The position numbers and the translations under genes were made by a program. From Sphingobacterium tenebrionis (GTDB lineage: Bacteria > Bacteroidota > Bacteroidia > Sphingobacteriales > Sphingobacteriaceae), in the NCBI RefSeq assembly GCF_037126265.1, contig NZ_JAYLLN010000003.1, positions 1-64,000 of the forward strand: a DNA stretch of 64,000 nt, read 5' to 3'. The notes under the pieces were generated by a model that was not told the DNA's origin, did not search any database, and was given only the letters and a program-made list of their open reading frames with translations. The first letter of the stretch is position 1; every line of letters begins with the position of its first letter. Shown piece by piece: positions 1 to 7,795 of the stretch.

Positions 1-101
1 CATTCGCCATCGCAAAATCTGGAAAGGGCTACATCGCAAAAGCGGCCTAATCAGAATATTATTTGGAGAAAATTTAATTTATTATTTGGATATATACACA
101 G

Positions 102-173
102 TTCATTGCGAGGAGGTACGACGAAGCAATCTTTGGACTAATCGAAAGATTGCTTCGTTCCTTGCAATGACGA
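102..173. repeat. REP-like palindrome, copy 1
   Basis: An imperfect inverted repeat runs from TTCATTGCGAGG to CCTTGCAATGACGAG, with inner arms CGAAGCAATCTTT and AAAGATTGCTTCG around a short loop. The same motif returns at 5109-5180 and 7641-7768. Its placement between genes and its hairpin potential fit a REP/BIME-type dispersed palindrome. Confidence 0.8.
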
Positions 174-373
174 GTGGTCGCTTTGTTCCTACGATGATAA
201 TATGTTTTAAATGCCTTTCACAACGCTTCTGAATTATTTTTTTTAATGATTTTTTTGACCGTCAGGTTTTGGCGGAGTGGCTTTGTTCCTTTGGAAAAAT
301 AAAGAGGTTGATGCAGAGCATATATTGTATTAAAATCATTGGAATATTGTATTTTACGGGAAACCTTTTTTTA

Positions 374-398
374 TTGTAAAACGGAAAATTTACTTTTG
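374..398 (+). promoter_or_regulatory. Promoter candidate of the UDG-GTPase-WYL operon
   Basis: A perfect Bacteroidota -7 box (TACTTTTG, 391-398) lies 34 bases before the ATG at 433. The best upstream match to the -33 element is TTG at 374-376, but the 14-base gap is shorter than the usual 17-23. The -7 box is well placed; the -33 assignment is weak. Confidence 0.4.
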
Positions 399-432
399 AA
401 GATTTATCAGCCAAACCCTATTAGCAGATCAA

Positions 433-1116
433 ATGATTAACAAAAAATTGGATTTATTATTTATTTCTTGGAAGAAAGAGATGGAAAAAAATGGGCATGA
501 AGGATTTTGTTACGATGGCTTAATCTATCGTGGAGGACAGGAGGATGAACTGTGGACATCCGCCTCAAGGAAGATACTCTTTCTACTTAAGGAACAGAAT
601 GATAATGATGGAGAAGATGTACGCGAGTGGAGTGGTTCCATTAATGGAAAAAGTCCATACCGAAATTTCTATAATCGCATTTCTGCATGGCTGTATGGCC
701 TTACCCACGCCACGAAAGCAGGCTATCTAAGTGCCTCAGAAGCCTTTGATGCTGGGAATCAAATGAAGGCATTATCAAGCTATTCCTATGCGTATGTTAA
801 TCTCAAAAAGCAAACTGGAGGAGCTCAAGCAAATGACAAAGAAATTTTGGCGCATGCTCTGATATATCAGGATTTTTTGAGGGGGCAATTGGATATTCTA
901 GGAGCAAATATTGTGGTTTGCTGTGGAGATGTGGTATTTCAATCAGCTAAAGAGGTAATATATGGCGATTTAGAATTTATACAGGTCAATGATTGGATCT
1001 GGCTAAACAAGGAAAGGAATTTAATATTGATCCATAGTTTCCATCCTGCAGCGTTGAATAAATCCAACGAGCAGATGTATGATTGGATGATGGAGAAGTT
1101 TATCGAAGTGTTGTAA
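433..1116 (+). CDS. Uracil-DNA-glycosylase-fold family protein
   Basis: The protein has 227 residues. An early strand and loop reading ILFLLKEQND and a late HSFHPAAL (around residue 204) match the general pattern of UDG-superfamily proteins, where a C-terminal HPA/HPS motif lies in the DNA-contacting loop. The classic first motif with a catalytic Asp or Asn is not obvious, so glycosylase activity is uncertain. It is the first gene of a five-gene run, 13 bases before the GTPase gene. Family assignment rests on motif recognition only; function in repair, or in sensing modified DNA as part of a defence-like module, is inference. Confidence 0.55.
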   Translation: MINKKLDLLFISWKKEMEKNGHEGFCYDGLIYRGGQEDELWTSASRKILFLLKEQNDNDGEDVREWSGSINGKSPYRNFYNRISAWLYGLTHATKAGYLSASEAFDAGNQMKALSSYSYAYVNLKKQTGGAQANDKEILAHALIYQDFLRGQLDILGANIVVCCGDVVFQSAKEVIYGDLEFIQVNDWIWLNKERNLILIHSFHPAALNKSNEQMYDWMMEKFIEVL

Positions 1117-1129
1117 AAAAATAAAGTAA

Positions 1130-1801
1130 ATGATAATAGATTTAAAATTAGAAAAACCAAAAGAGGATAAAATTATCCCATTGGTAATTGGAGGTATCTT
1201 AGGGGTCATAGGTTTATCTGTAGGTTTCGCTTATATTTTAGATAAAATTTTTAATAAACAGAATAAAATAAAACTCTCAGTCTTAGGTATGGAGTCTTCT
1301 GGGAAAACGCTTTTTTTACAGCAGCTCAATTCAGCTTTAAAAGGGGGGGTAGCATCAGGTATTTCTGATTACGATGAATTTGTAATTAATCTGGGTAAAG
1401 ATAAGGATTTACTTGTCCGTGCGGGTAAAGATATCCCCGGCTCTAATGCTTTTGTAAATGAATATGAAAAATTATGTCAGGAAGGCGATGTAATTGTTTA
1501 TCTATTCGATATCAGCAAATATCTAAATGAAGAAGATTTAGATTATAGACGTCAATGTAATAGCCGTTTGGAACTTATCTATGATTATGGTAGTCAATAT
1601 CAAAAATTGAAGAATATAACCATCATTGGAAGTCATATAGATGTATGCAACAAATCGGAACGTGAAGCGAAAAAGATATTGTATTCGCAGTTGCAAGACA
1701 AAACTTACTTTAAGCTCCTCGAAAATCTGCATTTGGTAAATATTACCGATAAAAGAGTGGTGAAAGGACTAATAAAACCAATTTTTGAAAGATATGCATA
1801 G
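1130..1801 (+). CDS. Membrane-anchored small-GTPase-like protein
   Basis: A hydrophobic segment (residues about 15-38) is followed by a P-loop GMESSGKT (53-60), a possible G3 motif DIPG (101-104), a hydrophobic strand VIVYLFDI, and GSHIDV (167-172) where G proteins usually carry NKxD. The layout is that of a Ras-like GTPase domain of about 180 residues tethered to the membrane by an N-terminal helix. The G4 motif is non-canonical, so guanine specificity is not assured. The gene overlaps the next one by 8 bases, so co-expression is very likely. It is not recognised as a known housekeeping GTPase. Confidence 0.6.
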   Translation: MIIDLKLEKPKEDKIIPLVIGGILGVIGLSVGFAYILDKIFNKQNKIKLSVLGMESSGKTLFLQQLNSALKGGVASGISDYDEFVINLGKDKDLLVRAGKDIPGSNAFVNEYEKLCQEGDVIVYLFDISKYLNEEDLDYRRQCNSRLELIYDYGSQYQKLKNITIIGSHIDVCNKSEREAKKILYSQLQDKTYFKLLENLHLVNITDKRVVKGLIKPIFERYA

Positions 1802-2246
1802 AATTTTAGTGAGCCAAACAGCCAATAACGACGGACAAGGTCTTTACGTCGTTGATGGCGTCTTAGTAAAAGATGCAGATCAAAAATTAGCTGCCCATCG
1901 TAAAACCATGGAGGCTAGTAATTGGCGAAAAGTATATCATTCTGAAGAATTCCAGATGCGAAGAAATGGAAATGCCCTTATTATGCAAGCTTATTTTACC
2001 AACAGAGATCATGTGGGGCGTAGGATCTTTTTCATCTATTTTCTGGATGACTTTAATTCTACAGATGAATTGATCGAAATCCTAAAAAAGGATGCTAACC
2101 AACTCGAACGACAAATCGATGCGGATACCATTTCTATGATAATTTCAAGTATTCAGAAAGACAAAAAATTAATGAAGATAATCACCGCTTTCTTAGCCGC
2201 AATTGTATTTGGATTGGCATGTTACTACATTATTAAGAAAATATGA
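1794..2246 (+). CDS. Small tail-anchored protein of unknown function
   Basis: The ATG at 1794 lies inside the end of the GTPase gene and gives 150 residues; a TTG nine bases upstream is the only other start in frame nearby. Residues 1-120 look soluble and mixed alpha/beta with many charged residues. The last 30 form a hydrophobic helix ending in IIKKI, which suggests a C-terminal membrane anchor with the body in the cytoplasm. Tight overlap with the membrane-anchored GTPase suggests a partner or effector of that protein. No family is recognised. Confidence 0.6.
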   Translation: MHRILVSQTANNDGQGLYVVDGVLVKDADQKLAAHRKTMEASNWRKVYHSEEFQMRRNGNALIMQAYFTNRDHVGRRIFFIYFLDDFNSTDELIEILKKDANQLERQIDADTISMIISSIQKDKKLMKIITAFLAAIVFGLACYYIIKKI

Positions 2247-2995
2247 GAAACTTAAATACCCCTGAAGTTATTTTATTTAAGACTGATGAGGCAGCCTTAA
2301 ATTACCGTTATAAAATTCCGTACGCGTTGGATCCGACAATCAGCGTTAAATCCATTGATTATGAGAACAATTATTTTAGAGAAAATAATTTGGAGGTTGT
2401 TGGCGGTTTGCCCAAACTAAACTCTATATATTATAAACATCCCTATGAGCAAAATAAATATGTGTCGGCAGATCAAGGCGAACTCTACTTTTTAAAACAA
2501 AAAATGGCGCTCTATCGTATGGTTGGAACCAGGTTGGGGGCAAAGAAAATTAAAACCATTATTTGTTCAAGTCAATATCAGTCACAAAAATTGGATTTAG
2601 ATAGTAAAGGGTCAGTTAAGATAGTAAGTGGGGAATTAAAGATAAAAAAAGATCGGAATGAGAGTACTGAACAAGTATTAATGGTGGAGAGATCATGTGA
2701 AGTTCTGCCAACCTTCGATATTGACAAGAATATAGCCTTCTTAAAGGACTATTTTGATAGAAATAATTTATATCATGAGGTTGATCTGCTGACGTTGATT
2801 GAAGGCAGGAATTTTAATGAAACCGGTGTGGTTACAAAATCTGAAAAAAGCAGATCAGAGGTGACGCATGAATTTAACAGTTTGGTAAAAAAAGGATTGG
2901 AACTAACCCATCCTGCTTTTAACCTTTCTGCGGATTACCAAAGTTCTGTTCAGACTATTAATAAATTGGTTTTAGAAATTGAGTTTGAATTTTAA
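2243..2995 (+). CDS. Unknown 250-residue protein in the GTPase/WYL operon
   Basis: Its ATG overlaps the previous stop (ATGA), and its own TAA is followed at once by the ATG of the WYL gene, so it is translationally embedded in the operon. It is rich in Tyr, Lys, Asp and Asn, with no signal peptide and no membrane helix. The middle third (residues about 100-155) alternates polar and hydrophobic residues as in a run of beta strands. No enzyme motif or named domain is recognised. Confidence 0.55.
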   Translation: MRNLNTPEVILFKTDEAALNYRYKIPYALDPTISVKSIDYENNYFRENNLEVVGGLPKLNSIYYKHPYEQNKYVSADQGELYFLKQKMALYRMVGTRLGAKKIKTIICSSQYQSQKLDLDSKGSVKIVSGELKIKKDRNESTEQVLMVERSCEVLPTFDIDKNIAFLKDYFDRNNLYHEVDLLTLIEGRNFNETGVVTKSEKSRSEVTHEFNSLVKKGLELTHPAFNLSADYQSSVQTINKLVLEIEFEF

Positions 2996-3898
2996 ATGGA
3001 ATCGAAATACAAATTCTGCGTCTGGTTGATCGATTCCTTGATGCGAAAGCCTTTAAACTTTTTAGAGATCCAGCAGCGCTGGGAGCAATCCGCTAGTAAT
3101 GATGAGGGTGCCAAACTTTTTGAGCGAAGTTTCAATCGCTATCGTCGACACGCCGAAAAATTGTTTGAGGTTTTCATCATCTTTGATAAGCGGATTGGAA
3201 AATATACTATTGCCAATCTGGATGATCTGAAAGGTAATAAATTGTTAGGTTGGATCTTGTCCAGTTACCGCTTTAGCCATATTGCTTCGGATATCCGAAA
3301 AAAACCTTATGTAAAATTAGAGGCAGCCGCCCCTGCATCGGAACTCCTGGATCCCATTTTAGAGGCTATAGAGGAAAAGACCGTATTGAATTTCGATTAC
3401 AAATCCCATTATAAGGATGTCAAGAAGGTAAATTTCCTCCCGGTATTTGTGAAGTTATGCCAACAACGATGGTACGTGATTGGAATGAACATTAAAACTG
3501 GACAAGAAAGGATATATGCCTTGGAAAGAATCCATCATTTATCGAAATATGTGGAGTTTTCGAATCAAAAAAAGAACTATAAACATACGATAAACCCTGA
3601 TGAATATTTCCATCATAGCTTTGGGGTAATCAACGAGGGTGAACCCCAATTAATTTCGATCAGGGCTTATTGGCCGCAGAATGCTTATCTAAAGGACGTG
3701 CCATTACATAGTTCCCAAGAATTATTGCTGGATTCGGAAGATTATTCAGATTTTGAACTTTACCTGCGACCAACCTATGATTTCATTCAGGCGCTATTGG
3801 CCCAAAGGGAAAAAGTAGTGGTTTTGGAGCCTTCCTCATTAAAGACTGAGATTAAAGCTGTGATTAAAGCCATGCTCAGGGAGTATGAAGCCTGCTAA
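2996..3898 (+). CDS. WYL-domain protein (ligand-sensing regulator or accessory)
   Basis: 300 residues. The N-terminal third is helical and resembles the winged-helix part of WYL regulators. The centre carries the WYL hallmark RWYVIG followed by IYALERI, and the end (from about residue 250) resembles the WCX extension common in WYL transcription factors. WYL proteins of this build often regulate or act within phage-defence and DNA-repair islands, sensing nucleic-acid or nucleotide ligands. As last gene of the five-gene operon it probably controls that operon or is one of its working parts. Confidence 0.75.
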   Translation: MESKYKFCVWLIDSLMRKPLNFLEIQQRWEQSASNDEGAKLFERSFNRYRRHAEKLFEVFIIFDKRIGKYTIANLDDLKGNKLLGWILSSYRFSHIASDIRKKPYVKLEAAAPASELLDPILEAIEEKTVLNFDYKSHYKDVKKVNFLPVFVKLCQQRWYVIGMNIKTGQERIYALERIHHLSKYVEFSNQKKNYKHTINPDEYFHHSFGVINEGEPQLISIRAYWPQNAYLKDVPLHSSQELLLDSEDYSDFELYLRPTYDFIQALLAQREKVVVLEPSSLKTEIKAVIKAMLREYEAC

Positions 3899-4024
3899 AT
3901 ACGCTTTCCATCCACAAATCCGAATAATCCAGATTCACCTACAACAAAGGGCATCAATATTTTGTTATTTTAGCGTTTCATTTAAATAATCGCTTATATC
4001 AAAGGCAATTTGTTAAATTAGAAT

Positions 4025-5080
4025 ATGGATAAAACGATTCTCATTACCGGCGGTGCAGGCTTTATCGGTTCGCATGTGGTACGGTTGTTTGTGCAGAAAT
4101 ACCCGAATTATCGGATCATCAACCTGGACTCCCTAACCTATGCCGGAAATCTCGAAAACCTTCAAGATATTGAATCTGCGGAAAACTATACGTTCCATAA
4201 GGCCGATATCAGAGATAAGGACGCCATGGATGAGGTGTTCAATACCTACCAACCGGATGGGGTAATCCATCTGGCAGCCGAGTCGCATGTGGATCGTTCC
4301 ATAACCGATCCTTTGGCATTTGTCTATACGAATGTGATCGGAACGGCAAATCTGTTGGAAGCTGCAAAACGTATTTGGGCAGGGAATTATGAAGGTAAAA
4401 GATTCCATCATATTTCTACCGATGAGGTATTTGGCGCATTAGGAGAAACTGGATTCTTCACGGAAGAAACCAAATATGATCCCCATTCGCCGTATTCGGC
4501 ATCTAAGGCTTCATCCGACCATTTTGTTAGGGCTTATCATGATACTTATGGACTGCCTATAGTCATGACCAATTGCTCCAATAATTACGGTCCCAACCAT
4601 TTCCCGGAGAAATTGATTCCATTATGTATCCTGAATATTCTGAACAACAAACCATTGCCGATCTATGGGGATGGAAAATATACCCGCGATTGGTTGTTCG
4701 TGGTGGATCATGCCCGCGCTATCGATCAGGTATTCCATCAGGCGGAGACCGGCACTTCCTATAACGTAGGCGGTTTTAACGAATGGAAAAATATTGATCT
4801 GGTTAGGGAACTTTGCAAGCAGATGGATACAAAATTAGGTAGACCCCCCGGAACCTCGGAGAAACTGATTGAATTTGTAAAGGATAGACCAGGTCATGAC
4901 CTGCGCTATGCCATCGATGCGAATAAAATTAAAGATGAATTGGGCTGGGAACCCAGTGTGACTTTTGAGGAGGGACTTTCTTTGACGATAGATTGGTTCT
5001 TGAATAACCAAGAATGGTTGAAGCAGGTTTCCTCTGGAAATTATATGCAATATTATGAGGATCATTATTCGTCGAGGTAG
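4025..5080 (+). CDS. rfbB: dTDP-glucose 4,6-dehydratase
   Basis: Second step of dTDP-L-rhamnose synthesis: converts dTDP-glucose to dTDP-4-keto-6-deoxyglucose. The 351 residues match the family length. The NAD-binding motif GGAGFIG is at residues 9-15, the TDE catalytic segment appears in STDEVFG, and the active-site YxxxK appears in PYSASKASSDH. It heads the rfbB-C-D-A group, although a REP-like palindrome separates it from rfbC. Product and start are not in doubt. Confidence 0.97.
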   Translation: MDKTILITGGAGFIGSHVVRLFVQKYPNYRIINLDSLTYAGNLENLQDIESAENYTFHKADIRDKDAMDEVFNTYQPDGVIHLAAESHVDRSITDPLAFVYTNVIGTANLLEAAKRIWAGNYEGKRFHHISTDEVFGALGETGFFTEETKYDPHSPYSASKASSDHFVRAYHDTYGLPIVMTNCSNNYGPNHFPEKLIPLCILNILNNKPLPIYGDGKYTRDWLFVVDHARAIDQVFHQAETGTSYNVGGFNEWKNIDLVRELCKQMDTKLGRPPGTSEKLIEFVKDRPGHDLRYAIDANKIKDELGWEPSVTFEEGLSLTIDWFLNNQEWLKQVSSGNYMQYYEDHYSSR

Positions 5081-5108
5081 GTGAAATCTCATCCTTGCGG
5101 AACTATCT

Positions 5109-5180
5109 CGTCATTGCGAGAAGGTACGACGAAGCAATCTTTCGATAAGGTGAAGATTGCTTCGTGCCTCGCAATGACGT
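5109..5180. repeat. REP-like palindrome, copy 2
   Basis: The same palindrome family as at 102-173: CGTCATTGCGAG at the left arm, CTCGCAATGACGT at the right, and inner arms CGAAGCAATCTT and AAGATTGCTTCG. It fills most of the gap between rfbB and rfbC and could fold into a long hairpin in the transcript, which may damp read-through or protect mRNA ends. Confidence 0.85.
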
Positions 5181-5218
5181 GGGAATTTAACGATGAGCTG
5201 GGAAATTAAAAAATAAAA

Positions 5219-5770
5219 ATGAAAGCTACAGAAACCAAACTTTCCGGATGTTTTATCCTTGAACCTAACGTATTTGGCGACCATCGGGGATATTTCTTCG
5301 AGAGCTTTAATAAACAATCCTTCGAAGCCGCCACAGGTGCCGAAGTAAATTTTGTGCAGGACAACCAGTCCTTTTCTTCCAAAGGCGTACTCCGGGGATT
5401 ACATGCCCAAAAAGGAGAATTTGCCCAAGCAAAATTGGTCAGGGTCCTTCAAGGTGCGGTTTTAGATGTGGCGGTAGATGCCCGTCCGAATTCCCAAACC
5501 TTTGGGCAACATGTAGCCGTAGAACTCTCCGCAGAAAATAAAAAACAACTGTTCGTTCCACGTGGATTTTTACATGGATTCATTGTCCTGACCGATACCG
5601 CAGAGTTTTTTTACAAATGCGACAACTATTATCATAAGGATGCGGAGTGGGGCGTCAAATACAACGATGAACAATTGAATATCGAATGGCAAATGCCTTC
5701 CGAACTATTTAAACTATCAGAAAAGGATGAAATCCTGCCCAGCTTTGCAGAAGCAGTTAATCACATTTAA
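5219..5770 (+). CDS. rfbC: dTDP-4-dehydrorhamnose 3,5-epimerase
   Basis: RmlC-type cupin epimerase that inverts C3 and C5 of dTDP-4-keto-6-deoxyglucose. The 183 residues are full family length. Typical segments are GYFFESFN near the N terminus, VNFVQDNQSFSSKGVLRGLH with the catalytic His in RGLH, and FVPRGFLHGF in the centre. It acts after RfbB and before RfbD in the cytoplasm. Confidence 0.97.
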   Translation: MKATETKLSGCFILEPNVFGDHRGYFFESFNKQSFEAATGAEVNFVQDNQSFSSKGVLRGLHAQKGEFAQAKLVRVLQGAVLDVAVDARPNSQTFGQHVAVELSAENKKQLFVPRGFLHGFIVLTDTAEFFYKCDNYYHKDAEWGVKYNDEQLNIEWQMPSELFKLSEKDEILPSFAEAVNHI

Positions 5771-5827
5771 AGATTCAGTAAATCATTTTAAAGAAATCAT
5801 AACAATTTCAAGACTTAATTAGCAAGC

Positions 5828-6682
5828 ATGAAGAAAAGGATAGTTGTTACAGGGGCAACAGGTCAATTGGGATCCGAGATTAAAAGTATATGGCCATCTG
5901 ACAGCGCCTATGAACTGATTTTTCTGGGGAGGGAGGAACTTCCTTTGGATGATGTGGAAATGATCTATGCCCGATTACGTAAATACGATCCTGATGTGAT
6001 TATCCATGCTGGCGCCTATACGGCTGTTGATCTGGCAGAGTCTGAAACTGATATGGCCGATAGGGTCAATAACCAGGCGAGTCGAGAAATTGCCAAAGTA
6101 GCTAAGGAATGTTCGGCCAAACTTCTATATATTTCCACGGATTATGTGTTTCCGGGTGATGTTTCCCTGTCTCTTACCGAAGATCAGGATACGGATCCAA
6201 TCAACGCGTACGGACTAAGTAAATTGCAAGGTGAACAAGGTATACAGGCCATTCTTCCCGATAGCATCATTATCCGTACCTCTTGGGTATATTCCAGTTT
6301 TGGGAAGAATTTTGTGAAAACCATGTTGAACCTCATGGCCAGCAGGAAATCGATCAATGTGGTCAATGACCAGATCGGTTCGCCGACCTATGCTAAGGAT
6401 CTGGCCAAAGCGATACAACACATTATAAAATCGGATAATTGGCAAGCTGGCATCTACCATTACTCCAATGAAGGAGAAGCATCCTGGTTTGATTTTGCGA
6501 ACAAGATCAAGGAATTTTCAGGATTGGCATGTGAAGTAATTCCCGTAGATTCGAATGCCTTTCCAACCGTTGCCAAAAGACCAAAATATTCGTTATTGAA
6601 CAAGGAGAAGATCAAAAAGACGTTTCAGCTGGAAATTCCTCACTGGGAAGTAAGTTTGAAGGAGATGTGGGGGGGATTATAG
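5828..6682 (+). CDS. rfbD: dTDP-4-dehydrorhamnose reductase
   Basis: Last step to dTDP-L-rhamnose, an NADPH-dependent reduction at C4. It has 284 residues with the N-terminal Rossmann motif GATGQLGSEI, the active-site YxxxK in NAYGLSKLQGE and a STDYVFPGD segment, all typical of RmlD. It sits between rfbC and rfbA with 57- and 53-base gaps. Confidence 0.96.
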   Translation: MKKRIVVTGATGQLGSEIKSIWPSDSAYELIFLGREELPLDDVEMIYARLRKYDPDVIIHAGAYTAVDLAESETDMADRVNNQASREIAKVAKECSAKLLYISTDYVFPGDVSLSLTEDQDTDPINAYGLSKLQGEQGIQAILPDSIIIRTSWVYSSFGKNFVKTMLNLMASRKSINVVNDQIGSPTYAKDLAKAIQHIIKSDNWQAGIYHYSNEGEASWFDFANKIKEFSGLACEVIPVDSNAFPTVAKRPKYSLLNKEKIKKTFQLEIPHWEVSLKEMWGGL

Positions 6683-6735
6683 ATGTTAGATGATAGATAT
6701 TAGACATTTAAAACTTTGATTAAGATAGAAGATAT

Positions 6736-7608
6736 ATGAAGGGGATTATATTAGCAGGGGGATCAGGGACGCGTTTGCATCCGCTTACGCAGGTGGTTTC
6801 CAAACAATTGTTGCCGGTTTATGATAAACCGATGATTTATTATCCTTTATCAGTATTGATGTTGGCGGGGATTCGGGAGATCCTGATCATCTCTACGCCT
6901 CAGGATCTACCCAACTTCCAACGCTTGTTCGGAAATGGGGAACAATTGGGATTGGAGATTTCCTATGCGGAACAGCCCAAACCGGAAGGATTGGCCCAGG
7001 CTTTCATTATTGGTGCTGATTTTATCGGGAATGATTCTGTCTGCTTGATCTTGGGAGATAATATCTTTTATGGAGCCGGTCTGCAAACCCAGTTGATGGA
7101 AGCGAGAACTAAAGTGGAAGAAGGAAATGACGCGGTTGTTTTTGGGTATTATGTAGAGGATCCAGAGCGTTATGGTGTTGCCGCATTCAATGCAGATGGT
7201 CGGGTAACGGATATTGAGGAGAAGCCTCAGCATCCAAAGTCTAATTATGCGGTGGTGGGCTTGTATTTCTATCCGAATTCGGTATTGGAAATTGCTAAGG
7301 GGGTGAAACCTTCGGCTAGGGGCGAACTGGAGATCACGACGGTAAACCAAACGTATCTGGAACAGGAGAAGCTTCACCTGCAATTGTTGGGTAGGGGTTT
7401 TGCTTGGCTGGATACCGGAACGCATGAGTCTTTGTCCGAAGCAACGGAATTTATTAAGACCATTGAAAAACGGACATCGTTGAAAGTTGCGTGTTTGGAG
7501 GAAATTGCTTTGAGCAAGGGGTATATTGATAGGGATAAGCTCAAATCGCAGATCGATGGGATGAAAGGGGTGTATTATGATTATTTGAAGAAAATTGTTC
7601 AGATTTGA
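6736..7608 (+). CDS. rfbA: Glucose-1-phosphate thymidylyltransferase
   Basis: First step of the dTDP-rhamnose pathway: makes dTDP-glucose from glucose-1-phosphate and dTTP. It has 290 residues. The nucleotidyltransferase signature LAGGSGTRLHPLT is at residues 6-18, and VKPSARGELEIT and GFAWLDTGTHESL further on are RmlA hallmarks. A long reading frame on the opposite strand is a shadow. The operon ends downstream in a cluster of REP-like palindromes. Confidence 0.97.
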   Translation: MKGIILAGGSGTRLHPLTQVVSKQLLPVYDKPMIYYPLSVLMLAGIREILIISTPQDLPNFQRLFGNGEQLGLEISYAEQPKPEGLAQAFIIGADFIGNDSVCLILGDNIFYGAGLQTQLMEARTKVEEGNDAVVFGYYVEDPERYGVAAFNADGRVTDIEEKPQHPKSNYAVVGLYFYPNSVLEIAKGVKPSARGELEITTVNQTYLEQEKLHLQLLGRGFAWLDTGTHESLSEATEFIKTIEKRTSLKVACLEEIALSKGYIDRDKLKSQIDGMKGVYYDYLKKIVQI

Positions 7609-7640
7609 TTTATTTTTCTCGTTTTTGTGAGCGATATTTC

Positions 7641-7768
7641 CGTCATTGCGAGGAACTCCACCGTCATTGCGTGGAACGAAGCAATCTTTTTCCTTCGTCA
7701 TTGCGAGAAACGAAGCAAGCATTCGACTAGGATAAAGATTGCTTCGTCGTGCCTCCTCGCAATGACGT
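7641..7768. repeat. REP-like palindrome cluster, copy 3 (composite)
   Basis: At least three partial units of the GTCATTGCGAGGAAC / CGAAGCAATCTT family are packed between rfbA and the convergent TPR gene, ending in CCTCGCAATGACGTA. The mix of direct and inverted units is typical of composite (BIME-like) arrays, and the place between convergent genes suits a bidirectional hairpin. Confidence 0.85.
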
Positions 7769-7795
7769 AAGTGTGAATACTCCCTTCTAAACGAT

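Larger units (their letters stand above)
1..432. other. Left-edge stretch, mostly non-coding
   Basis: No convincing complete gene is seen before position 433. A frame open from the window edge (positions 3-50) reads as a short tail rich in Ala, Lys and Gly ending in TAA, so it may be the last codons of a gene that starts outside the window; this cannot be tested here. The rest holds a REP-like palindrome (102-173), AT-rich sequence and the promoter of the following operon. Confidence 0.4.

Noticed and set aside
6907..7722. 271-residue frame on the minus strand opposite rfbA
   Set aside because: It lies almost wholly over rfbA, which is certain, and its product is low-complexity and His/Arg-rich without any family features; it is a shadow.
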